In this document: positions 1 through 4,919 of the stretch, in pieces
Position numbering within the stretch: the stretch's first letter is position 1
Layout: every line of letters begins with the position of its first letter
Assembly: GCA_023436245.1 (NCBI GenBank)
Contig: JAEZJZ010000002.1
Span: 1 to 5,887, forward strand
Direction: 5' to 3'
Length of the DNA stretch: 5,887 nt
DNA from: Bacillota bacterium
GTDB taxonomy: Bacteria > Bacillota > UBA994 > UBA5500
Translations under genes and position numbers: made by a program
Notes under the pieces: generated by a model
What the model was told of the DNA's origin: nothing
The model's input: only the letters and a program-made list of their open reading frames with translations
Database searches by the model: none

Positions 1-63
1 GCCGGTGTGGGGGCGTTTGCGGGTTGGGTGTACAAACACTACTATGAGTTAAGACGTGGCGCA

Positions 64-81
64 GGTCGCATGCATGCGACC
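64..81. repeat. Perfect 18-bp palindrome at the first repeat copy
   Basis: GGTCGCATGCATGCGACC is identical to its own reverse complement. Its right half is the start of the first GCGACCCC repeat unit, so the left half is a short inverted copy of the repeat's edge. The other two copies lack it. It could form a cruciform or RNA hairpin, or mark the end of the repeat block. It is not followed by a T-tract, so it is not an obvious terminator. Confidence 0.75.
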
Positions 82-215
82 CCTACGGGTGTGCGGGATA
101 TCGGCCGTTGCGTGAGTTGGGCAACTACTTTTGGTGGCGACCCCTACGGGCGTGCGGGATATCGGCGTCCGGCCAGCCTGACTGGTAATGCGACCCCTAC
201 GGGTGACCGGGACAT
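76..215. repeat. Three degenerate direct repeats with core GCGACCCCTACGGG
   Basis: Copies begin at 76, 137 and 190. The first two are each 30 bp (76-105 and 137-166) and differ at one base inside the core region. The third (190-215) keeps the GCGACCCCTACGGGTG part and then diverges (ACCGGGACAT in place of TGCGGGATAT). Starts are 61 and 53 bp apart, with unique interspersed sequence of 31 and 23 bp. The core contains a short inverted element (ACCC, CTAC, GGGT). The spacing is loosely CRISPR-like, but only three copies are present, the spacers are unequal, the copies have drifted and no cas gene is visible. A small intergenic repeat family (REP-like or tandem-derived) is the better reading. The reading frames running through the copies differ, so the repeat is not a conserved peptide. 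Confidence 0.8.
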
Positions 216-258
216 ACCTGCACCGCCGCAGGGACGCCCTCCCTCTTTGCTCCTGACG

Positions 259-819
259 CTACTTGGTCTGCAGCTTCAGTGTTCCGTTCTCTATCGCCAA
301 TGTGTCCAACTGCATGTTGTCAAACGCTCCCACACTGAGATCGATAGTCAGGCGACCACCCTCCAAGGTGACGCCACTCGGGAGTGCATCGCCGAATCGC
401 TTCATCACCTCTGACATCGGCACCGGAACCGCCCCGACCCTGGCGCTCTCCAGATCGATCGTCAGCTGATCAGCGGTGATCACAGGTGATGCTTCTGCCG
501 ACACAGCCACCACTTTGCTGCCGATGTCCACTGCCAGCGCCACGGTTATGCTGTTCTGACCGAGTTTCACATCGATGCCCTTGATGCGGTCGTCGATCTT
601 GGCCGCCTTGATCGCCTCCACCGCCAATGCCTTCACTTCACTTCCACTCAGGCTCACTGGCAGATTCGCTGCTCGGGCCGCATCGAGCCTATCACTGATG
701 GCCGCGATATCCGCGGATGCCTCCAAGTTGACCTGCTCGTTTGGGGTCAAACTGAACCAGACATAGGCGCCGCCGACCACCAGTAGCAGCACTAGAGAGA
801 TCACTATTCTCCGTCCCAC
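259..819 (-). CDS. Membrane-anchored YpmS/DUF2140-like protein
   Basis: This 186-residue protein has one N-terminal hydrophobic segment (about residues 4-22, preceded by GRR), which predicts a signal anchor with the rest outside the membrane. The remainder (about 28-186) is predicted soluble: a helical stretch rich in Ala (38-75), then beta-like segments. The passage around residues 103-142 (VVAVSAEASPVITADQLTID followed by RVGAVPVPMSEVMKRF) resembles the YpmS/DUF2140 family, where a strand-rich half ends in a pattern of 'the gene-specific level variable is set at high values, then a strand, then VP-S-V'. Family function is not established. The start is GTG at 819, fixed by AAAAGGAG nine bases upstream; an ATG at 826-824 is out of frame. 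The gene is transcribed away from spoIID and runs toward the repeat block, and no clear terminator follows it. The reading frame is convincing; the family call rests on memory of the pattern and is only moderate. A DUF2993-like protein is an alternative. Confidence 0.75.
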   Translation of the reverse strand: MGRRIVISLVLLLVVGGAYVWFSLTPNEQVNLEASADIAAISDRLDAARAANLPVSLSGSEVKALAVEAIKAAKIDDRIKGIDVKLGQNSITVALAVDIGSKVVAVSAEASPVITADQLTIDLESARVGAVPVPMSEVMKRFGDALPSGVTLEGGRLTIDLSVGAFDNMQLDTLAIENGTLKLQTK

Positions 820-828
820 AGCGCATCA

Positions 829-836
829 CTCCTTTT
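829..836 (-). promoter_or_regulatory. Ribosome binding site fixing a GTG start
   Basis: The minus strand reads AAAAGGAG, nine bases before GTG at 819-817. This is a strong match to the Bacillota Shine-Dalgarno sequence. It decides the start, because the nearby ATG (826-824) would open a different frame. Confidence 0.75.
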
Positions 837-923
837 CTGTTTTTGTTTCAGTGCAACATGGGCATCCTCAAACCTACCTGCAACTCCTCCATGGGTTTGC
901 AACCAGATTCGCTTTCCACTTTC

Positions 924-932
924 ATTCTATCA
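924..932 (-). promoter_or_regulatory. Candidate extended -10 promoter for the YpmS-like gene
   Basis: The minus strand reads TGATAGAAT, an extended -10 element (TG, one base, TAGAAT) with five of six matches to TATAAT. No good -35 is seen; the best at an 18-bp spacer is TTCCCT. If used, the leader would be about 95-100 nt, which is long for so small a gene. Confidence 0.35.
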
Positions 933-1024
933 TGTGGTTTTTCCTGAAGGGAATGACTTCACAGCCGGCGCGGTCATAATTGTGGACCAGCCCCAATATC
1001 TTGAGAATAGGGATTGTCCACCTG

Positions 1025-1033
1025 AAAGAGGAA
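1025..1033 (+). promoter_or_regulatory. Ribosome binding site of spoIID
   Basis: AAAGAGGAA ends ten bases before ATG 1044. A second purine run (GAAGGG, 1038-1043) abuts that ATG and could instead serve the in-frame ATG at 1056, so the first four residues are uncertain. Confidence 0.55.
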
Positions 1034-1043
1034 TCGCGAAGGG

Positions 1044-2042
1044 ATGAAGCCATGGATGCGCACAATCACTGCTGTTTTTCTGGGTGTCGTCATCGTCTTG
1101 ATCGGGATCCCGGCATTGGTAGTCGGTGGCTGGGAATATCGCACACCAGAGCCGGAGCAACTGACCTATAATCCCACCATCAAGCTCTACCTGCAGAGCA
1201 GCAAGCAGGTGGTGGAAATCGGGCTTGAGGACTACATCAAGGGCGTAGTTGCTGCAGAAATGCCGGCCGCATTTGAACCGTCCGCCTTGCAGGCGCAGGC
1301 GGTCGCGGCTCGCACCTATGCAGTCAAACGGGCCAGACTGTTCGGAGGGAAAGGCTGCGATGCCCATCCCCAGGCAGACGTCTGCGACAACCCGGCGCAC
1401 TGCCAAGCTTGGCTCCCTGTGACTGAGTTGCAGCAGCGGTGGGGCATGATCGATTACCACACGTACCGGGACAAGATCTCCGCCGCCGTGGTTGCCACAG
1501 CCGGCGAGATCATCACCTATCAGGGCGTGGCCATTGACCCGGTTTTCCATTCGACCTGCGGGGGCAAGACGGAAGATGCCGGCAATGTCTGGCAGAAGTC
1601 GCAGCCTTATCTGCAGCCTGTGACCTGTTCCTACTGCCTGGAATCGCCCAAGTTCCTGACCGACCAGCGCTTCAGCCTGGACTCATTCCTCACCGCGGCT
1701 AGGGGGGCCGACTCGGCTGTAGCCGTCACGGCGCAGCAGATCAAAGGTGGCACACCCGCGCTCAAGATTCAGGCGGAAACCTCCACCGGCAGAGTGGCAG
1801 CAGTCAGCGTTGGCGGCCGCGAGATTAGGGGAACCGAGCTGCGCTACGTCCTGGGACTTAACTCGACCAGGTTCACCTTTGAACTGGAGGACGACGCCAT
1901 CGTCTTTCATGTCCAGGGCTATGGTCATGGTGTCGGCCTCTGTCAGTATGGGGCGAACGGCATGGCCAGATCCGGCAAGAGCTATCGCCAGATTCTTAGC
2001 CACTACTACCAGGGAACGATGATCAGCAAGCTGAGTCAATGA
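1044..2042 (+). CDS. spoIID: Stage II sporulation protein D, septal peptidoglycan lytic transglycosylase
   Basis: SpoIID cleaves glycan strands of septal peptidoglycan during engulfment and acts from the mother-cell membrane with SpoIIM and SpoIIP. The 332-residue protein is of normal family length. It has an N-terminal membrane anchor (about residues 8-29) and an extracytoplasmic SpoIID/LytB domain from about 43 to the end. Hallmarks visible are AAEMP with the presumed catalytic Glu at 72, the following QAQAVAARTY helix (83-92), DVCDNPAHCQAW (112-123), HSTCGGKTEDAGNVW (169-183) and GYGHGVGLCQYGA (292-304). His108, Cys114, His119 and Cys120 are spaced like the zinc-binding residues described for the Clostridioides difficile enzyme. 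ATG 1044 is preferred because AAAGAGGAA lies ten bases upstream; ATG 1056 in the same frame is possible. In other spore formers the gene is transcribed in the mother cell under sigma-E. I found no convincing sigma-E promoter here. No intrinsic terminator follows the stop. Confidence 0.96.
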   Translation: MKPWMRTITAVFLGVVIVLIGIPALVVGGWEYRTPEPEQLTYNPTIKLYLQSSKQVVEIGLEDYIKGVVAAEMPAAFEPSALQAQAVAARTYAVKRARLFGGKGCDAHPQADVCDNPAHCQAWLPVTELQQRWGMIDYHTYRDKISAAVVATAGEIITYQGVAIDPVFHSTCGGKTEDAGNVWQKSQPYLQPVTCSYCLESPKFLTDQRFSLDSFLTAARGADSAVAVTAQQIKGGTPALKIQAETSTGRVAAVSVGGREIRGTELRYVLGLNSTRFTFELEDDAIVFHVQGYGHGVGLCQYGANGMARSGKSYRQILSHYYQGTMISKLSQ

Positions 2043-2123
2043 GATCGCGCCTATCTACATCCATCGACAAACACGAGCGCGAATGGCCTAAATCTGGCAT
2101 GTTTGGGAATCAGGAAAGCAGAC

Positions 2124-2154
2124 TGTCGTCTATTGCTGTCGAAAGATGTATAAT
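2124..2154 (+). promoter_or_regulatory. Kinase promoter with TATAAT -10 and a Spo0A-box heptamer
   Basis: A perfect TATAAT lies at 2149-2154. No good -35 exists at a 16-18 bp spacer, which suggests a weak or activator-dependent promoter. TGTCGAA, an exact match to the 0A-box core TGNCGAA, occupies 2137-2143, inside the would-be spacer. A weaker TGTCGTC lies 13 bp upstream at 2124-2130. The predicted transcript start is near 2161. Spo0A~P bound here would overlap RNA polymerase. The heptamer is short enough to arise by chance: an identical one occurs inside the kinase coding region at 3294-3300. Confidence 0.45.
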
Positions 2155-2194
2155 GGTTCTGGTACGCAGAATTCTTGCGATCAAACAAGTCTGA

Positions 2195-2203
2195 AGAGGG
2201 TGA
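2195..2203 (+). promoter_or_regulatory. Ribosome binding site selecting a TTG start for the kinase
   Basis: AGAGGGTGA lies just upstream of two consecutive TTG codons (2206 and 2209). Spacing from GAGGG is five and eight bases, so TTG 2209 is favoured. The upstream in-frame ATG at 2146 directly abuts and partly runs into the TATAAT box, and no Shine-Dalgarno sequence precedes it. Confidence 0.6.
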
Positions 2204-2208
2204 GATTG

Positions 2209-3597
2209 TTGGACACGCGCAACACCCTACGACGGAGAGTGTTCTTGGTCAAGTTAATCTTCCTGCCGCTCGTTGCCCTGCTCTTGGCCTTTGGCGGACA
2301 ACGTTTCTACTTTTCGCGCTACTCGGATGGCACCGCATCGCCGCTGCAGATCTTCCTGCTGGCGTTGGTGCCGGTCTTGTGCTTCGCTTTGCTCGATTTA
2401 GCGGTCTATGGCTATTTCACGAAACGAAGGTCCCATTACCTGCGGGAACTGGCCGACCAAATCAGGCAGGGTGCGGTCATCGCAGCCTTGCCTGAGCTTG
2501 ACCCGATCATCACCGCCTACCGTGAGAAAGAACACGAGCTGAAGAAAGAAACCGACAAGATATTCTGGATCGTGCGACACATCCCGGGCGGTTTGCTGAC
2601 CATTGACCGCAACGAGACGATCACCCTGGCAGCCTGCCCTGCCTTTGAACAACTCGGACTTCCGATGCGAGACCTGGTTGGCAAACCGGTGGGTGCGTTC
2701 CATGATTTGCTCGGGATCAGTCGCACTAGTTCGCCTTTAATCGACGCGTTGAGGCGCGGCGTCAAGTCTCGCCGCATCAGCCTGGTGAGAGATCGTTACT
2801 TTGAAGCAGTGAATACCCCCATGATCAATGACGCTGGCGAATTGAACGGCGCAGTCTGTCTGTTTGTCGATGTCACTGAGCGGGTGCGACAGGAGCAAGA
2901 GACGAAGCGCCTGGAGCGGCTTTCGCTGGTCGGCCAAATGGCGGCCAGCCTCAGCCACGAAGTCCGCAACCCCCTGACGGTGATTCGAGGCTTCCTGCAA
3001 CTGCATGCTAAGCGCTCGGTGCATGAAGATTCCCGGGTCCAGTTCGACCTGCTGATCGCGGAAATAGACAGAGTCAGCCAGATCGTGCAGGAGTTCTTGT
3101 CCCTCTCTCACGGCGGGGGAGGGGAATGGTATCAGTTGTCTCTGGCCCAACTCGTCGGACAGCTGTCTCCACTGCTGTCCAGTGAGGCTGCCATTCACGG
3201 CATCACTCTCCGCTTGGATCTGATGGACACACCGGATCTGTTGCTCAACTGCAGCGACATCAAACAGTTGTTGCTCAACTTGTATCGCAACGCTGTCGAA
3301 GCCTGCGATGGTTTGGGTTCGGTGCAAGTGGCCACGGGCGTCGACTCTCAGGGGAGACCCTACCTCAGGGTCCAGGACGATGGCTGCGGCATGCCGAGTG
3401 AGGTTCTGCAACGCCTCGGAACACCATTCAACAGCACCAAGGAAAACGGCACCGGGCTCGGGTTGCCGCTCTGCCTCAGCGTGGCAGAGGAGCATGGAGC
3501 GGAGCTGTTCTTCAAGCCTTGCGCAGAGCGGGGGACAGTTGCCACTGTGCTGTTTCCGGCTCCCAGTGAACTGCTCACTCAGGTGAGTAACGACTGA
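2209..3597 (+). CDS. Membrane-bound PAS sensor histidine kinase, candidate sporulation kinase
   Basis: The protein has 462 residues from TTG 2209. Two transmembrane segments (about 13-29 and 46-70) enclose a very short external loop, so the signal is probably sensed in the membrane or cytoplasm. A helical linker follows (about 100-118), then a PAS domain (about 119-224, IFWIVRHIPGGLLTIDRN to FVDVTER). The HisKA domain begins with LVGQMAASLSHEVRNPLT and carries the phosphoacceptor His250. The HATPase_c domain has an N-box (LLLNLYRNAVEA, Asn361), a G1 box (DDGCGMP, 390-396), an F-box-like TPFNSTKENG and a G2 box (GTGLGL, 414-419). All catalytic motifs look intact. The region SHEVRNPLTVIRGFLQL is very close to that of Spo0F-phosphorylating Kin kinases, and no response regulator gene is adjacent, as is typical of orphan phosphorelay kinases. 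The family assignment is secure; a sporulation role is inferred from this resemblance, from the spoIID/spoIIQ neighbours and from the upstream 0A box. An intrinsic terminator follows at 3628-3654. Confidence 0.9.
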   Translation: MDTRNTLRRRVFLVKLIFLPLVALLLAFGGQRFYFSRYSDGTASPLQIFLLALVPVLCFALLDLAVYGYFTKRRSHYLRELADQIRQGAVIAALPELDPIITAYREKEHELKKETDKIFWIVRHIPGGLLTIDRNETITLAACPAFEQLGLPMRDLVGKPVGAFHDLLGISRTSSPLIDALRRGVKSRRISLVRDRYFEAVNTPMINDAGELNGAVCLFVDVTERVRQEQETKRLERLSLVGQMAASLSHEVRNPLTVIRGFLQLHAKRSVHEDSRVQFDLLIAEIDRVSQIVQEFLSLSHGGGGEWYQLSLAQLVGQLSPLLSSEAAIHGITLRLDLMDTPDLLLNCSDIKQLLLNLYRNAVEACDGLGSVQVATGVDSQGRPYLRVQDDGCGMPSEVLQRLGTPFNSTKENGTGLGLPLCLSVAEEHGAELFFKPCAERGTVATVLFPAPSELLTQVSND

Positions 3598-3627
3598 TAC
3601 AGATAATACATGCAGTTTACCTTCCCG

Positions 3628-3654
3628 AGGCGGGCCGCTTGGCCCGCTTTTCTT
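3628..3654 (+). terminator. Intrinsic terminator after the kinase gene
   Basis: GCGGGCC (3630-3636), loop GCTT and GGCCCGC (3641-3647) form a perfect 7-bp GC-rich stem. It is extended by a G-T and an A-T pair and followed by TTTTCTT (3648-3654). It separates the kinase transcript from pyrF. Confidence 0.9.
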
Positions 3655-3664
3655 CGCGCCGTGC

Positions 3665-3693
3665 TTGACCCGCCGGGTCTGGAATGCTAACGT
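3665..3693 (+). promoter_or_regulatory. Sigma-A-type promoter of pyrF
   Basis: TTGACC (3665-3670) and TAACGT (3688-3693) are separated by exactly 17 bp, and an extended -10 TGC precedes the -10. The predicted start of transcription is about 3700, giving a leader of roughly 46 nt. The position between the kinase terminator and the pyrF ribosome binding site supports it. Confidence 0.65.
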
Positions 3694-3729
3694 CAGGATG
3701 AATCTTTCAGCCGGTCGTGAACAATGCTT

Positions 3730-3737
3730 GGAGGAGG
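3730..3737 (+). promoter_or_regulatory. Ribosome binding site of pyrF
   Basis: GGAGGAGG lies eight bases before ATG 3746. It decides the start against in-frame upstream codons at 3665 (the TTG of the -35 box) and 3698 (an ATG at or just before the predicted transcript start). Confidence 0.85.
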
Positions 3738-3745
3738 TCGTTTGC

Positions 3746-4681
3746 ATGAACTTTGCGGACCGATTAGTTGCAGCTTGCCAGGACAAGCACAGTGTACTGG
3801 TGGTGGGGTTGGACCCACGGTGGGCGTCGCTGCCGCCGAGTCTGCAGGAACTTGCCGTCAAGGCCAATGGGCTCACTGCCCAGGCAGCAGCGTTGGCGTT
3901 TCATCTCTTTGGCAGGGCAATCATCGACGCAGTGGCCGACCTGGCAGTTGCAGTCAAGCCACAGTTCGCATTCTATGAGCAGTACGGGCCTTGGGGTATG
4001 CACTCGCTGCTGCAGACGGTGGAGTATGCCCGGTCGCAGGGCCTCCTGGTGATCGGAGATGCCAAGCGGGGAGACATCGGCTCCACAGCGGAGGCATACG
4101 CAGGGGCCTATCTGGGCGGTTTCTCCGGACAAAACGAGCCTGACTTCACCATGTCCTTGGATGCCCTCACCGTCAATGCCTACCTAGGCAGCGATGGCGT
4201 GCTGCCTTTTGTGAAGGCAGCCGCAAAGAGCGACAGCGGCATCTTTGCTCTGGTGAAGACATCCAACCCCTCGTCGGGCGAAATTCAGGATCGCTTGGTG
4301 GATGGTGAACCCGTTCATAGTCTGATGGCCAGGCAAGTCAGTGCCTGGGGCGAGGCGCTCGTCGGCACAAGCGGCTACTCATCCGTAGGCGCAGTTGTGG
4401 GAGCTACTTACCCGGAGGAGGCAGCGGTGCTCCGGAAGATCATGCCTCGGAACATCTTCCTGGTTCCGGGCTACGGCGCCCAAGGCGGCACAGCCGCAGA
4501 CGTGGTGCCGGCCTTCAATGCAGACGGGCTAGGGGCAGTGGTCAACTCTTCCCGCGGCATCATCTTTGCCTACCAGAAATCATCTGAGTACGGGGCGGAT
4601 CGCTATGCTGACGCGGCCAGGGCAGCGGCCCTTGCTGCCAGAGACGATATCAACGCTGCCCTGAGACGGGCTGGGAAGTGA
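3746..4681 (+). CDS. pyrF: Orotidine 5'-phosphate decarboxylase, subfamily 2
   Basis: The enzyme converts OMP to UMP, the last step of de novo pyrimidine synthesis, in the cytoplasm. The 311-residue protein has the length of the larger subfamily-2 enzymes common in clostridia and actinobacteria, unlike the roughly 230-residue B. subtilis type. Visible motifs, in TIM-barrel order, are VVGLDPRW (19-26), VKPQFAFYEQYG (70-81) with Lys71, the catalytic GDAKRGDIGST (104-114) with Asp105, Lys107 and Asp110, VKTSNPSSGEIQD (170-182), PGYGAQGG (241-248) and the phosphate-binding NSSRGI (267-272). The gene stands alone, with its own promoter and terminators on both sides and no other pyr gene in view. 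Its location between sporulation genes looks incidental. No PyrR-type attenuator is evident in the short leader. Confidence 0.96.
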   Translation: MNFADRLVAACQDKHSVLVVGLDPRWASLPPSLQELAVKANGLTAQAAALAFHLFGRAIIDAVADLAVAVKPQFAFYEQYGPWGMHSLLQTVEYARSQGLLVIGDAKRGDIGSTAEAYAGAYLGGFSGQNEPDFTMSLDALTVNAYLGSDGVLPFVKAAAKSDSGIFALVKTSNPSSGEIQDRLVDGEPVHSLMARQVSAWGEALVGTSGYSSVGAVVGATYPEEAAVLRKIMPRNIFLVPGYGAQGGTAADVVPAFNADGLGAVVNSSRGIIFAYQKSSEYGADRYADAARAAALAARDDINAALRRAGK

Positions 4682-4691
4682 AACTATCCAG

Positions 4692-4725
4692 GAAGCGGAG
4701 CCGAAGGCCCGCTTCTCTTCTTCTC
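4692..4725 (+). terminator. Intrinsic terminator after pyrF
   Basis: GAAGCGG (4692-4698) pairs with CCGCTTC (4709-4715). Inside this are a bulged A and a GCC/GGC stem with a GAA loop. The tail TCTTCTTCTC is pyrimidine-rich but not a pure T-run, so some read-through toward spoIIQ is plausible. Confidence 0.65.
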
Positions 4726-4825
4726 TCCTCAAAGCATGAAATGACCCTATCTGCGCCCAACAGACGACATAGCAATTGTGACCTAGCCCATTGATCATTG
4801 TCTCCACTCATCTCCCCAGGCAAGT

Positions 4826-4907
4826 CCTCCAGCTACCCCAGTTTCCCACCTTTTGCCTCCAGCTAACGTATAGTCCAGCGACATTCGGCAAGAATGTTAG
4901 CTGGAGG
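4826..4907. repeat. CCTCCAGCTA motif: two direct copies and one inverted copy
   Basis: CCTCCAGCTA occurs at 4826-4835 and again exactly 30 bp later at 4856-4865. Its reverse complement TAGCTGGAGG lies at 4898-4907. The second and third copies extend to a perfect 12-bp inverted repeat, CCTCCAGCTAAC (4856-4867) and GTTAGCTGGAGG (4896-4907), with 28 bases between. The inverted copy includes the GGAGG of the spoIIQ Shine-Dalgarno sequence. Either upstream copy could pair with it in RNA. Alternatively the copies are binding sites for a DNA-binding protein, since 30 bp is close to three helical turns. Confidence 0.85.
4868..4896 (+). promoter_or_regulatory. Sigma-F-type forespore promoter of spoIIQ
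   Basis: GTATA (4868-4872) matches the forespore -35 pattern GYATA. GGCAAGAATG (4887-4896) matches the sigma-F -10 pattern GGNNANANT. The spacer is 14 bp, giving an overall span of 29 bp, the same as a standard sigma-70-class promoter. The predicted start of transcription is about 4902, leaving a leader of only about 18 nt that begins at the ribosome binding site. In B. subtilis spoIIQ is a sigma-F gene, so the match agrees with known biology. Confidence 0.65.
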
Positions 4908-4910
4908 TGG
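4903..4910 (+). promoter_or_regulatory. Ribosome binding site of spoIIQ, inside the inverted repeat
   Basis: GGAGGTGG lies nine bases before ATG 4920. Its first five bases belong to the downstream arm of the 12-bp inverted repeat, so the site would be paired in any transcript that includes the upstream arm. It favours ATG 4920 over an in-frame ATT at 4791, the first codon of the longer open frame, which lies far upstream of the promoter. Confidence 0.8.
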
Positions 4911-4919
4911 ATTTTATCC

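Noticed and set aside
76..215. CRISPR array
   Set aside because: Only three drifting copies, spacers of 31 and 23 bp and no cas genes in view. Kept as a repeat rather than called as CRISPR.
7..414. Open frame across the repeats and the tail of the YpmS-like gene
   Set aside because: It crosses degenerate repeats, overlaps a well-supported antisense gene by more than 150 bases, has no ribosome binding site and has a low-complexity repeat-derived composition.
849..893. Fourteen-codon upstream open frame on the minus strand before the YpmS-like gene
   Set aside because: No Shine-Dalgarno sequence precedes it, its composition is unremarkable and such a short frame is expected by chance.
924..950. 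Sigma-H-like promoter on the minus strand (AGGAAAA then ATAGAAT)
   Set aside because: Both boxes match, but only 8 bases separate them, against about 11 in known sigma-H promoters such as spoVG.
973..1001. Sigma-E-like promoter for spoIID (GTCATAAT, 13 bp, CAATATCT)
   Set aside because: The -35 is a good match and sigma-E control would be expected for spoIID, but the -10 agrees with CATACAAT at only three of eight positions.
2045..2082. Terminator after spoIID (TCGCGC and GCGCGA)
   Set aside because: Six-base arms around a 26-base loop with no T-tract; not a credible intrinsic terminator.
3111..3127. G-quadruplex in the kinase gene
   Set aside because: Only two of the G-runs are three or longer. 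The run is explained by a Gly-rich SHGGGGEW coding segment.
2737..3876. Long minus-strand open frame opposite the kinase and pyrF
   Set aside because: It is antisense to two firmly identified genes, spans their terminator and promoter, and has no domain or ribosome binding site. It is a shadow frame of GC-rich coding DNA.
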